From: Leptospirillum sp.
GTDB lineage: Bacteria > Nitrospirota > Leptospirillia > Leptospirillales > Leptospirillaceae
Reading direction: 5' to 3'
Assembly: GCA_027346125.1 (NCBI GenBank)
Contig: DAIEST010000018.1
Coordinates: 1 to 7,262 of the forward strand
DNA: 7,262 bases
The notes under the pieces were generated by a model. The model saw only the letters and a list, made by a program, of their open reading frames with translations. It had not been told where the DNA came from and ran no database searches. The position numbers and the translations under genes are program-made. The first letter of the stretch is position 1, and each line of letters opens with the position of its first letter. Shown here piece after piece: positions 1-6,723 of the stretch.

Positions 1-467
1 GGAACCGGAATATAGCTTGGGAGGATATCCCTCATCCGATCCAGCGCATCCTGCAATTCTTCCGGGGAAACCCCCACATCCTCCCCCAGCAGTGCCAGCG
101 TCCGTCCCTCATCCTGAACTTCATCGGGAATCATCGACACGACAAAATTTGTCCCGTTACTAACAAGGATTTCTCCATTCCGGTCCAGAATGGCCCCTCT
201 CAGCGGGGGAAGAGGGATAACCCGAAGGATGTTTCCCTTGGCTAGTTTCAGATATTTTTCATGCTGATTGATCTGGACATCGAACAGGCGGGCCAAAAGG
301 ACAAGGAACCCCAACGCAAGGAAGGCCAGAAGAAACCGCAATCTCCCTCTCGGGGTCGAGACAATGGCCAGGAAAGGCCATATACCCGGAACAAACCGCT
401 GATTGATACCGGGCGAAGACCGGGAGCGAAAACCGGATAGACCTCGCGCACGCGTATACTGAACCAC
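1..467 (-). CDS. mrdA: Penicillin-binding protein 2 (PBP2), N-terminal 155 residues; gene runs off the window
   Basis: PBP2 is the class B transpeptidase that cross-links peptidoglycan during cell elongation, working with MreBCD and RodA. The visible part holds a cytoplasmic N-terminus, one membrane anchor (about residues 44-61) and the start of the periplasmic pedestal with the family motif PLPPLRGAILDRNGEIL (85-101). The catalytic SxxK domain lies beyond position 1. The frame is open upstream into mreD. I chose the GTG at 467-465 because GAAGGTGAT, a good anti-Shine-Dalgarno match, sits just before it. An in-frame ATG at 575-573, inside mreD, has no visible ribosome binding site. With the GTG start about 43 residues precede the membrane segment, many of them Arg, Ser and Gly, which is longer than I expect for PBP2. 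The gene follows mreD by 67 bases, as in many mreBCD-mrdA operons. The identity is secure; the exact start is not. Confidence 0.9.
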   Translation of the reverse strand, partial: MVQYTRARGLSGFRSRSSPGINQRFVPGIWPFLAIVSTPRGRLRFLLAFLALGFLVLLARLFDVQINQHEKYLKLAKGNILRVIPLPPLRGAILDRNGEILVSNGTNFVVSMIPDEVQDEGRTLALLGEDVGVSPEELQDALDRMRDILPSYIPV

Positions 468-470
468 CCA

Positions 471-479
471 ATCACCTTC
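471..479 (-). promoter_or_regulatory. Ribosome binding site that supports the GTG start of mrdA
   Basis: GAAGGTGAT lies three bases before the GTG at 467-465. The part GGTGAT matches the stretch complementary to the 16S rRNA 3' end, and when aligned in register it gives a normal spacing. It is the only convincing ribosome binding site in the mreD-mrdA interval. Confidence 0.55.
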
Positions 480-534
480 GATTCCCCAACCAGGGAATTC
501 TTTTTGTTCCCAGATCCCTACGGAAGTCTGGCCG

Positions 535-1026
535 TCACCGCCCCGGCATCCATTCCCGGATAAAACGAGTGCCATAAATTCCAAATATCAACAACGTTCC
601 CATGATACCTGTATTGAACTCCATCCGGAGGTCAAGGCGGATGGCCGCCAGGGTCTCCGGTCTTCCGAGAAATTCAAGAAATGACCACGAACCCGCTCCA
701 TACAATACCAGAACAGTCCAGAATGCCAAGATGGCATTCCGGGGATAATCCCACCGAATCAAGGGATACATCCATGAAACCAGAAAGGCCGCTCCCTCAA
801 CCCTGATGATCCATTCCAGAGTTGAGCCCATGGTCAACAGGGATACCAGAACACCCATCGACAACCCCATAAGGGAAACGACCCAGGCATTCGCATTTCG
901 CAACACAAAGAACAGAATCAGGACAACCCAGTCCAGACCCGCTCCCCAGAACCCCCCGGAGTTACCAAAAGACGATGCCATAAGGAGAAGGAGACACGCT
1001 GTTCCGATTCTCCTCTGTGGACTCAC
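535..1026 (-). CDS. mreD: Rod shape-determining protein MreD
   Basis: MreD is a small integral membrane subunit of the Rod (elongasome) complex that links MreC to the cytoplasmic MreB filaments and to PBP2/RodA. The protein is 163 residues, normal for the family, and is almost wholly hydrophobic, with likely membrane spans near residues 8-20, 31-44, 46-66, 79-91, 98-112 and 140-153. MreD sequences diverge strongly, so the call rests on length, hydrophobicity and its place between mreC and mrdA. I chose the GTG at 1026-1024 over the ATG at 1062-1060 for two reasons: its GTGA overlaps the mreC stop by four bases, and GGAGGGA stands six bases upstream. The ATG start would add 12 polar residues and overlap mreC by 40 bases. 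Translation is probably coupled to mreC. Confidence 0.85.
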   Translation of the reverse strand: MSPQRRIGTACLLLLMASSFGNSGGFWGAGLDWVVLILFFVLRNANAWVVSLMGLSMGVLVSLLTMGSTLEWIIRVEGAAFLVSWMYPLIRWDYPRNAILAFWTVLVLYGAGSWSFLEFLGRPETLAAIRLDLRMEFNTGIMGTLLIFGIYGTRFIREWMPGR

Positions 1027-1862
1027 TTCGCTTCCCTCCACTTCAAGGGGGCGCGAAGCCAATGGTTCGGGGGAGTCAGGACATACACGACTGAGAGATC
1101 AGAAATCGTTTCTGCAGGCGTGAGCAGCACCCGTCGGAAGAGTATGTCCGAAAGGGGCTGGACCACGTCCACAAACCCGATAGGCTCATCCGGCGGGAAA
1201 AATCCGTCTTCGCCGCTTGTCACAACAGCCTCTCCCTTCTGGACCGGCGTTGTGACAGGAATGTAATTGAGACGCAAGAACTTGCCCAGACCCATTCCCT
1301 CGACAACCCCCTTCTGTCCCGTCCGGGGAAGAAGACCCTCCATGGCAAAAAACGTATCCTCCAGCCAAAGAACCTGGGAGAAGTCAGGAAAGACTTTCAC
1401 GACAAAGCCGACGACTCCGGAGGGGCCCATGACACCATCCTTGAGATGGACCCCCTCTTTTTCCCCGCAGCCTATAAGCAGCGTCCGATGACCCACGGTC
1501 GGGCTGTCGGCCAGAACCCGGCAAGGATGCCCCGGAATCGAGATCCTGTTCTTCAGCCCGAGAAGGGACTTGAGTCTCGCATTTTCCACAAAGAGTGTCT
1601 GCGCCTGTTCCAGGCGCACGGAGAGGAGTGTCACTTCACGCCTCAGTGCGACATTTTCACGTTCCGCGTGAAGCAGACGAACATACTGGTGCCATCCATC
1701 CCTCGTGGATTGAATCCCGGTCTGGAAAAAAGAGAGGAACTCCCTCACGATCCAGAGGGGAGGAGAAACAATCACACGCTGGAACAGCGGTGGATAAAAG
1801 CCCAGGATCAAGAGAGCCAATGCAAAAAAAAGGGCCGCTGCTAAACCGATCCGCTTTGGCAA
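1023..1862 (-). CDS. mreC: Rod shape-determining protein MreC
   Basis: MreC is a bitopic inner-membrane protein whose periplasmic domain assembles into filaments and activates PBP2 during lateral wall synthesis. In 279 residues it shows the usual order. A short basic start is followed by one membrane segment (about 5-23), a coiled coil (about 62-103) ending in LKSLLGLKNR, and then the beta-rich periplasmic core. Family-typical blocks in the core include GVMGPSGVVGFVVKV (143-157) and GEAVVTSGEDGFFPPDEPIG (210-229). The start is TTG at 1862-1860: an in-frame TAG lies 24 bases upstream, no ATG or GTG begins a complete protein, and GGGAAGAG precedes it closely. It follows mreB by 33 bases and overlaps the mreD GTG by four bases. 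The C-terminus stops soon after the second beta domain, with only a short tail. Confidence 0.95.
   Translation of the reverse strand: MPKRIGLAAALFFALALLILGFYPPLFQRVIVSPPLWIVREFLSFFQTGIQSTRDGWHQYVRLLHAERENVALRREVTLLSVRLEQAQTLFVENARLKSLLGLKNRISIPGHPCRVLADSPTVGHRTLLIGCGEKEGVHLKDGVMGPSGVVGFVVKVFPDFSQVLWLEDTFFAMEGLLPRTGQKGVVEGMGLGKFLRLNYIPVTTPVQKGEAVVTSGEDGFFPPDEPIGFVDVVQPLSDILFRRVLLTPAETISDLSVVYVLTPPNHWLRAPLKWREAK
1033..1039 (-). promoter_or_regulatory. Ribosome binding site that sets the mreD start at GTG 1026
   Basis: GGAGGGA lies six bases before the GTG whose last two bases begin the mreC TGA stop. This strong site lies inside the last codons of mreC and argues for the shorter MreD rather than the ATG at 1062, which it would place downstream of initiation. 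Confidence 0.65.
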
Positions 1863-1895
1863 TCTCTTCCCGACTCCTGTATTCTACACACCGCA

Positions 1896-2927
1896 TCAGT
1901 CTCCAATTGAGACTTTTTTCAGGACATCCAGTTCCTCAAGCGTCTTTCCAGTCCCCATGACAACGGTGGTGAGGGGATTGTCCACGGTAATGATCGGAAG
2001 CTGAATCTCGTCCCTGATCCGGGTATCCAGGCCACGGAGCATCGATCCTCCACCTGTCAGCACGATTCCGCGGTCGATGATATCGGCGGACAGCTCCGGA
2101 GGCGTATTTTCCAACGTGCGCTGGATTGTCATGATGATGCGGGAGATCGTGTCGGACAAAGCTTCACGAATCTCCTCCTCGGAAATTTTCAGCGTTTTCG
2201 GCAATCCATGGACAAGGTCCCTCCCCTTGATCACCATGGAACGGGGTTCCTTCTGGGGGCAGGCAGAGCCAACCTCCATCTTGATCCGCTCACCCATTGC
2301 ATCACCGATCAGCAGATTATGCTTCTTCTTGATATACTGGATGATGTCCTCATCCATCCGGTCACCGGCCACCTTGATCGACTCGCTATAGACAATCCCG
2401 CCCAGAGAAATGATCGCGACATCGGTAGTTCCGCCGCCAATGTCGATCACCATGTTCCCCGACGGCTCCATGATCGGCAACCCGGCGCCGATCGCTGCGG
2501 CGAGAGGCTCTTCGATCAGGTAGACTTCCCGGGCTCCGGCAAGCCGCGCAGAATCCTTGACGGCTCTCTGTTCCACCTGCGAGATGCGGGAGGGGATGCA
2601 GATCACCATTCTCGGACGGACAAACGTCGAACGCTGATGAACCTGATTGATGAAATAGGAAAGCATCTGCTGGGCAACGTCGGGATTGTCGATGACCCCG
2701 TTACGCATCGGGCGGACGGCCACAATGTAGCCCGGCGTCCGTCCGAGCATTTTCTTGGCCTCATGACCGATTGCCAGAATTTCATTCGTTTTCTGGTCGA
2801 TTGCCACGATGGAAGGTTCATTGATGACAATGCCCTTCCCCCGCACATAAACCAGCGTATTGGCTGTTCCGAGATCAATGGCAAGATCCTGCGACAAGAA
2901 ACCAAAAAGCCTGGCCAACAGTGACAA
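1896..2927 (-). CDS. mreB: Rod shape-determining protein MreB (bacterial actin)
   Basis: MreB is the actin-like ATPase that forms membrane-bound filaments on the cytoplasmic face and orients the Rod complex. The 343-residue protein is of standard length. It carries the actin-fold nucleotide motifs: phosphate-1 DLGTANT (18-24), phosphate-2 IDIGGGTTDV (161-170), the EEP segment (139-141) and the adenosine motif TGGGSMLRG (291-299). The first 14 residues (SLLARLFGFLSQD after the initiator) look amphipathic and suit a membrane-tethering helix. The start is TTG at 2927-2925, with GAGGAG six bases upstream; this gives the expected N-terminus and no better start is present. It is the first of the mreB-mreC-mreD-mrdA series. 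An RDD-family membrane protein gene lies 80 bases upstream. Confidence 0.98.
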   Translation of the reverse strand: MSLLARLFGFLSQDLAIDLGTANTLVYVRGKGIVINEPSIVAIDQKTNEILAIGHEAKKMLGRTPGYIVAVRPMRNGVIDNPDVAQQMLSYFINQVHQRSTFVRPRMVICIPSRISQVEQRAVKDSARLAGAREVYLIEEPLAAAIGAGLPIMEPSGNMVIDIGGGTTDVAIISLGGIVYSESIKVAGDRMDEDIIQYIKKKHNLLIGDAMGERIKMEVGSACPQKEPRSMVIKGRDLVHGLPKTLKISEEEIREALSDTISRIIMTIQRTLENTPPELSADIIDRGIVLTGGGSMLRGLDTRIRDEIQLPIITVDNPLTTVVMGTGKTLEELDVLKKVSIGD

Positions 2928-3007
2928 TGGGGTCTCCTCAATAACAGCGCGACAGAAACGCTCCGGAGGTTCTCAGACCAATCTTCCGGAACACTCAATG
3001 CACATCC
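2928..3007 (-). promoter_or_regulatory. Intergenic leader between the RDD gene and mreB, with a possible hairpin
   Basis: This 80-base interval is the natural place for an mreB promoter, but I see no sigma-70-like box pair with good spacing. It holds two copies of the palindrome TCCGGA (2985-2990 and 2962-2967), which could pair across a 17-base loop, with GGT/ACC inside the loop adding a short inner stem. It also holds the mreB ribosome binding site. No T-tract follows the hairpin, so it is not a canonical intrinsic terminator. Whether it does anything in the mRNA leader is inference. Confidence 0.25.
2934..2939 (-). promoter_or_regulatory. Ribosome binding site for the TTG start of mreB
   Basis: GAGGAG is followed by ACCCCA and then the TTG initiator. 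The near-perfect match and six-base spacing explain how a TTG can serve a highly needed protein, and they fix the start. Confidence 0.7.
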
Positions 3008-3457
3008 TCAGACCGCTACGGGCGGACGTTCTTCCTTGACCGTGACCCGGGTCTGGGCCAGATCGTCTCCCAGACGTCTTCCCGAACGTTGTCCGACCAT
3101 CAGCAGAAACTCCGTTCCGACCATTCCGGCGAACATCAACGGACCAGCGTACGGGATCAAGGAGGCAAGGTACGCCAGACCAATCGGCAGATTGCGAACT
3201 GTCGATTCGAAAAACCGGCAGGGGCAATCGTCCTTTCTGAGCACCAGCAGTCCGGCCAGGCGCTTGCCAAGACTCCTTCCTCCCGGAAGACCGTCTGATA
3301 CCAGGAGATACGCAAATCCGGTCATATCCCCGACAAAAGGACTGTTCAGAAAAGCGCCGATCTTGCCAAAGGCAAATGCCGCCAGAAAATCCACAAACTT
3401 CGCCAGAACACGATCGAACAGAAACGATGCCTTGTCGGAGATTTCCGGAAAACGCAT
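3008..3457 (-). CDS. RDD-family integral membrane protein
   Basis: This is a 149-residue membrane protein of the RDD family, whose members are mostly uncharacterised; some have been linked to ion transport or membrane homeostasis. The family-defining residues are recognisable. Arg16 and Asp23 lie in DRVLAKFVDFLAAF at the first membrane segment, and an Asp-Asp pair (131-132) sits in RRLGDDLAQTRV near the end. The middle carries SLGKRLAGLLVLR (62-74), the conserved basic loop of the family. Further membrane segments lie near 44-55 and 91-121. The ATG at 3457 is preceded by AGAGGA with five-base spacing. It lies 146 bases after rpe and 80 bases before mreB on the same strand, so it may be the first gene of the mre transcript. 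No specific function can be assigned; a role in envelope growth is only a guess from position. Confidence 0.85.
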   Translation of the reverse strand: MRFPEISDKASFLFDRVLAKFVDFLAAFAFGKIGAFLNSPFVGDMTGFAYLLVSDGLPGGRSLGKRLAGLLVLRKDDCPCRFFESTVRNLPIGLAYLASLIPYAGPLMFAGMVGTEFLLMVGQRSGRRLGDDLAQTRVTVKEERPPVAV

Positions 3458-3603
3458 GACGGTCCTCTAAAGACAAAATTCGTTTCTGATCCACCAATTC
3501 CCATGACCGGCAATGGAAAAGCTACACACAACAGCCCAAAAATGCAATAACAGATTCTGTCCGGAAAAAAATCCAGACGCCCCCCTTCCACCAGGAGTCG
3601 GAA
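3458..3603 (-). other. Longest gene-free gap of the window, between rpe and the RDD gene
   Basis: These 146 bases separate the two blocks of genes and are the best candidate for a promoter or transcript boundary. A hairpin can form at 3559-3578 (arms GTCTGGA and TCCGGAC with one G-U pair, loop of six T). It lies about 25 bases after the rpe stop but has no T-tract after it, so it is at best a weak terminator or a processing site. A poor sigma-70-like pair follows: TTGCAT (3542-3547), 17 bases, TAGCTT (3519-3524), each box matching only three of six consensus bases. Toward its end lies AGAGGA, the ribosome binding site of the RDD gene. No coding frame looks real here. Confidence 0.35.
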
Positions 3604-4302
3604 CTACGGCTCGTCCCTGACGGGAAGGGCGGCATTTCTCAATTCCCGGATCGCCTTACGATAGGGGGGGTTCCGGAAGATGGCGGTACCCGCCACCAGA
3701 ATGTCCGCCCCGGCCTCAACGACACGACGGCCGGTCCTGGAACCGATTCCGCCATCGACTTCGATCCGGAAGTTCCGTCCGGACCGGGACTGCCTGAGAT
3801 CCCGCACGCGCGATATTTTCTCCAGTGTCCCTTCGATAAAGGACTGGCCTCCGAAACCGGGGTTGACGGTCATGACCAGAACCAGATCCACCATGTCCAG
3901 GACCTCTTCCAGATGACCGGCCGGGGTTCCGGGATTGATCGCCACTCCCGCCGAGAAGCCCATCCCCCTGATCCTGTCCAGAAGACGGTTCAGGTGGACA
4001 TCCGACTCCTGGTGCACAATCACGCGATCCACCCCCGACTCCTTCAGGTCGTCCAGGTAGGAATCCGGATGCCATACCATCAGGTGCGCTTCAAGCGGCA
4101 GGGATGTGCAGGACCGGATCGCCCGAATGACCGGTGGACCGAATGTCAGATTCGGCACAAAATTCCCGTCCATCACATCCAGATGGATACAGTCCGCCCC
4201 TCCTTCGGAAACATCCCGGACCTCCTGGGCAAGATTTCCGAAATCCGCAGCCAGCAGGGAAGGGGCGATCCAGATCTCCCCTGGACGGCTCTCCCCGCTC
4301 AA
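3604..4302 (-). CDS. rpe: Ribulose-phosphate 3-epimerase
   Basis: Rpe is a cytoplasmic metal-dependent TIM-barrel enzyme that interconverts D-ribulose 5-phosphate and D-xylulose 5-phosphate in the pentose phosphate pathway and Calvin cycle. The 232-residue protein keeps the known motifs: IAPSLLAADF with Ser15, HLDVMDG with His40 and the catalytic Asp42, FVPNLTFGP (48-56), EAHLMV with His73, VMTVNPGFGGQSF (143-155), VDGGI with the second catalytic Asp183, and the phosphate-binding AGTAIF (204-209). The metal ligands and both acid/base aspartates therefore appear intact. The start is TTG at 4302-4300, whose TTGA overlaps the htpX stop by four bases. The ribosome binding site is poor, which fits translation coupled to htpX. 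No in-frame ATG or GTG offers a better start. Confidence 0.96.
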   Translation of the reverse strand: MSGESRPGEIWIAPSLLAADFGNLAQEVRDVSEGGADCIHLDVMDGNFVPNLTFGPPVIRAIRSCTSLPLEAHLMVWHPDSYLDDLKESGVDRVIVHQESDVHLNRLLDRIRGMGFSAGVAINPGTPAGHLEEVLDMVDLVLVMTVNPGFGGQSFIEGTLEKISRVRDLRQSRSGRNFRIEVDGGIGSRTGRRVVEAGADILVAGTAIFRNPPYRKAIRELRNAALPVRDEP

Positions 4303-5183
4303 AATGCGTGCCGGACCGGTTCCGGCGATGCAGCCATCCGCTCAAGCCGTTTGATCCGCTCGGCCGTTGCCGGATGGGTGGAGAAAAGCGACATCAGGCC
4401 TCCCGCGCTGAAGGGCTCCAGAATGAACATGTGGGCAGTAGCCGGGTCGGCATTCATCGGCTCTTCCGCAATGCCCCTCTCAAGCTTTGCCAGGGCACGC
4501 GCCAGAAAGACAGGATTTCCGCACAATTTCGCACCGCCTTCATCCGCCATGAATTCACGGGATCGGGAGATGGCCATCTGGATCAGGAAACTCGCGACCG
4601 GGGCCAGAATGATCATCAGGAAATCACCGATCCCTCCTCCCTCCCGCTCTTCCCGGTCCCGACCGCCGAACAGGGCGGCCCACTGGGCCATATTGGCAAT
4701 CATCGTGATCGCACCGGCAAGCGAAGCGGCAATCGTTGAAATGAGCGTGTCCCGGTGAATGACATGAGTCAATTCGTGTCCCAGAACTCCCGACAACTCT
4801 TCAGGGGTCATCAGATCCAGAATTCCTGTCGTCACCGCAACTGCCGCATGCTCCGGATTCCTTCCGGTGGCAAATGCATTGGGAGAGGGATCTTCGATGA
4901 CATAGAACCGGGGAACGGGAATTCCTCCTCTTCTCGCCAGAGCCACGAGAATGTCATGGACTTCTTTCAGCCGGGGCTGGCCCAGCTGCTCCGGAGTGAC
5001 TTCCCGCGCCCGGTACATCGACAGGGCGATCCGGTCGCTGAACCAGTAGGATCCCACATTGATCGCAAGTGAGAAGACAAACGCCAGCAACATCCCGGAA
5101 TTCCCGCCCCAGTGTTTTCCGATGAACAGGAGGACACCTGTGAGACTCCCGAGAAGCAGGATGGATTTCATTTGATTCAACAT
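4299..5183 (-). CDS. htpX: Membrane zinc metalloprotease HtpX (M48B family)
   Basis: HtpX is an inner-membrane zinc endopeptidase that degrades misfolded membrane proteins, complementing FtsH. The 294-residue protein has the family layout. Two N-terminal membrane segments (about 6-22 and 29-48) precede PNAFATG (101-107) and the zinc site HELTH (136-140). Two more hydrophobic segments follow (about 147-172 and 187-206), then SREFMAD with the third ligand Glu210, and finally FSTHPATAERI (267-277). All catalytic residues are present, so it should be active. The ATG at 5183 is used here; a second ATG four codons on (5171) is also possible, since the ribosome binding site is weak (GGAA close by, GAAGAGG farther up). 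It follows fmt by 38 bases and overlaps rpe by four. In E. coli htpX is under envelope-stress control; nothing in this sequence shows such control. Confidence 0.97.
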   Translation of the reverse strand: MLNQMKSILLLGSLTGVLLFIGKHWGGNSGMLLAFVFSLAINVGSYWFSDRIALSMYRAREVTPEQLGQPRLKEVHDILVALARRGGIPVPRFYVIEDPSPNAFATGRNPEHAAVAVTTGILDLMTPEELSGVLGHELTHVIHRDTLISTIAASLAGAITMIANMAQWAALFGGRDREEREGGGIGDFLMIILAPVASFLIQMAISRSREFMADEGGAKLCGNPVFLARALAKLERGIAEEPMNADPATAHMFILEPFSAGGLMSLFSTHPATAERIKRLERMAASPEPVRHAF

Positions 5184-5221
5184 GAGTTTCCGATTGCCTC
5201 TTCAATAGGTGACGGGTTCAT

Positions 5222-6199
5222 TCAGCTTCGACTGCCGGAATTCTCCCCCGAAGACAGGAGTGTTCCCGGCAAAAGCCTGTTGCCTTTCAGAAACTCCCTG
5301 ACGGACATCGCCCGCCCACCGGATCTCTGGATTTCCTCAATCCGGTAGACTCCTTCCCCGCAAGCAACCCGGATGCCGTCCGTCCCGGCATCGAGAATCG
5401 TTCCCGGCACACCGGATCCCGGAGTTCCTGTGCACGCGGACCCGGAAAGAACCCTCAGGATTCCGATCGGAGAATCGCAGAAAGCGCCAGGCCATGGGAA
5501 CATCGCACGGACATGACAGTCCACCCGGCGGGCGGACTCTTCGAACGGGATCCTCCCCTGTTCCTTCCGGATCAGGGGGGCCACCGAGCTTTTCCCTTCC
5601 TGCGGAAACGGAGCGAGGTTCCCCGACAGGTATTCCCTCAACTGCGTTGCCATGAATGCAGGCCCGACCGACATCATCTTCTCCGCAAGGGAAATCGTCG
5701 TCTCGTCCGGAGCCACAGGAATGGATATCCTGGACAGAACCGGTCCCGTGTCCATTCCCTCGTCCATCTTCATGAGCGTCAGGCCGGTCTCGGGAAAATC
5801 GTTCAGAATCGCCCACTGGATGGGAGACGCCCCCCTCAAGGCAGGGAGCAGGGACGCATGAACATTGATGCACCCCCACCCCGGAAGATCCAGAATCTTT
5901 TTCGGAAGTATTTTACCATAGGCCACGACCACGATCACATCCGGACGCCATTCGAGGAGAGGAGCAAGCGCTTCCTCTGTTTTCAGCGTTTCGGGAGTCG
6001 TCACGGGAATACCGTACAGTTCCGCACGCACACGCACCGCGGAAGGAGAAATCCCGTACCCTCTTCCCACAGGCCGGTCAGGCTGGGTCACGACCCCCGC
6101 GACGGAATAGCCATCCCCGACCAGCGCTTCAAGAAACGGGACGGACAGGGGGGGCGTCCCCATGAAAACGATACGCACAGGTTCCGGAGCGATGCTCAC
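5222..6199 (-). CDS. fmt: Methionyl-tRNA formyltransferase
   Basis: Fmt transfers a formyl group from 10-formyltetrahydrofolate to initiator Met-tRNA, allowing normal bacterial translation initiation. The 325-residue protein shows the N-terminal formyltransferase Rossmann domain with VFMGTP (11-16), the tRNA-contacting loop QPDRPVGRG (39-47), and the catalytic block INVHASLLPALRG (111-123) with Asn112 and His114. Asp150 lies in MDEGMDTGP, completing the catalytic triad. The C-terminal beta-barrel (from about 205) binds tRNA. The start is GTG at 6199-6197, whose GTGA overlaps the def stop by four bases, with AAAGGGG five to six bases upstream. A GTG seven codons further in (6178) is a weaker alternative. 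It is coupled to def, its functional partner, and htpX follows. Confidence 0.97.
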   Translation of the reverse strand: MSIAPEPVRIVFMGTPPLSVPFLEALVGDGYSVAGVVTQPDRPVGRGYGISPSAVRVRAELYGIPVTTPETLKTEEALAPLLEWRPDVIVVVAYGKILPKKILDLPGWGCINVHASLLPALRGASPIQWAILNDFPETGLTLMKMDEGMDTGPVLSRISIPVAPDETTISLAEKMMSVGPAFMATQLREYLSGNLAPFPQEGKSSVAPLIRKEQGRIPFEESARRVDCHVRAMFPWPGAFCDSPIGILRVLSGSACTGTPGSGVPGTILDAGTDGIRVACGEGVYRIEEIQRSGGRAMSVREFLKGNRLLPGTLLSSGENSGSRS

Positions 6200-6723
6200 G
6201 CGTGCCCCTTTCGTCCTGTTCTCTCAATCTTCCTGATCTCTCCCCTGAGTCGCATGCGGTCCCACTTCGTCATTCTCTCGGAAAGAAGCATCCCTTCCAG
6301 ATGGTCCATTTCATGCTGGATCAGACGGGCAAAGAGTCCCTCCCCTTCCAGCACGATACTTTTTCCCTCCATATCCACTCCCTTGACCTCGATTCCGGAG
6401 GCCCTCTCGACCGGAACAAAGATCCCCGGAAAACTCAGGCAGCCTTCCTCTTCGGTCACCATTCCTTCCTGTGCCGTGATGACGGGATTGATCAGGATCA
6501 CGGGAGACCGATGGCCGGGCTCCTCCCTCCGGTTCATGTCAAAGACGAAGAAGCGGAGATTGCACCCCACCTGCGGCGCTGCGATTCCGATTCCCGGAAC
6601 CGCATAGAGCGTGTCGAACATGTCCCGGACCAGATCCACCATGTGTTGGTCCACCTCTCTGACCTCTTCCGATTTCCGGAGAAGACGGGGATCCCCATAA
6701 GAAAGAATTCTCAGGATTTTCAT
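6196..6723 (-). CDS. def: Peptide deformylase
   Basis: Def is a cytoplasmic metalloenzyme (usually Fe2+) that removes the N-formyl group from new polypeptides at the ribosome exit. The 175-residue protein has the three signature motifs of the family: GIGIAAPQVG (44-53), EGCLSFPG (93-100) with metal ligand Cys95, and QHEMDHLEG (136-144) with His137, Glu138 and His141. The Ile in motif 1, where Leu is often found, is a mild variant. The C-terminus is basic (KIERTGRKGHA). The ATG at 6723 overlaps the upstream stop as ATGA, with GGAG four bases before it. The gene is thus coupled both to the exported protein upstream and to fmt downstream. Confidence 0.98.
   Translation of the reverse strand: MKILRILSYGDPRLLRKSEEVREVDQHMVDLVRDMFDTLYAVPGIGIAAPQVGCNLRFFVFDMNRREEPGHRSPVILINPVITAQEGMVTEEEGCLSFPGIFVPVERASGIEVKGVDMEGKSIVLEGEGLFARLIQHEMDHLEGMLLSERMTKWDRMRLRGEIRKIERTGRKGHA

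Noticed and set aside
248..475. Two minus-strand frames (248-475 and 259-471) at the mrdA start
   Set aside because: Both lie in the wrong frames over the PBP2 N-terminus, whose membrane anchor and PPLRGAILDRNG motif are in the third frame.
2208..2924. A 238-codon plus-strand open frame opposite mreB
   Set aside because: Fully antisense to mreB; its His/Asp/Arg-rich composition mirrors the MreB codons, and no family is recognisable.
2973..3497. A 174-codon minus-strand frame overlapping the RDD gene
   Set aside because: Wholly overlaps the RDD reading frame, which has family motifs, membrane segments and a good ribosome binding site; this frame has none of these.
3519..3547. Sigma-70 promoter TTGCAT-17-TAGCTT ahead of the RDD gene
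   Set aside because: Each box matches only three of six consensus bases, which is expected by chance in a gap of this size; it is mentioned with the gap but not called as a promoter.
3559..3578. Hairpin after rpe as an intrinsic terminator
   Set aside because: The T run forms the loop instead of following the stem, and the next bases are not T-rich enough; I keep it only as a possible structure.
3913..4758. A 281-codon plus-strand open frame opposite rpe and htpX
   Set aside because: Antisense to two well-conserved genes, with basic, low-hydrophobicity composition typical of a reverse-complement shadow.
5513..6607. A 364-codon open frame on the plus strand opposite fmt and def
   Set aside because: It lies antisense to two conserved enzymes, is rich in Arg, His and Pro as expected of a shadow frame in GC-rich coding DNA, and shows no domain or plausible start signal.
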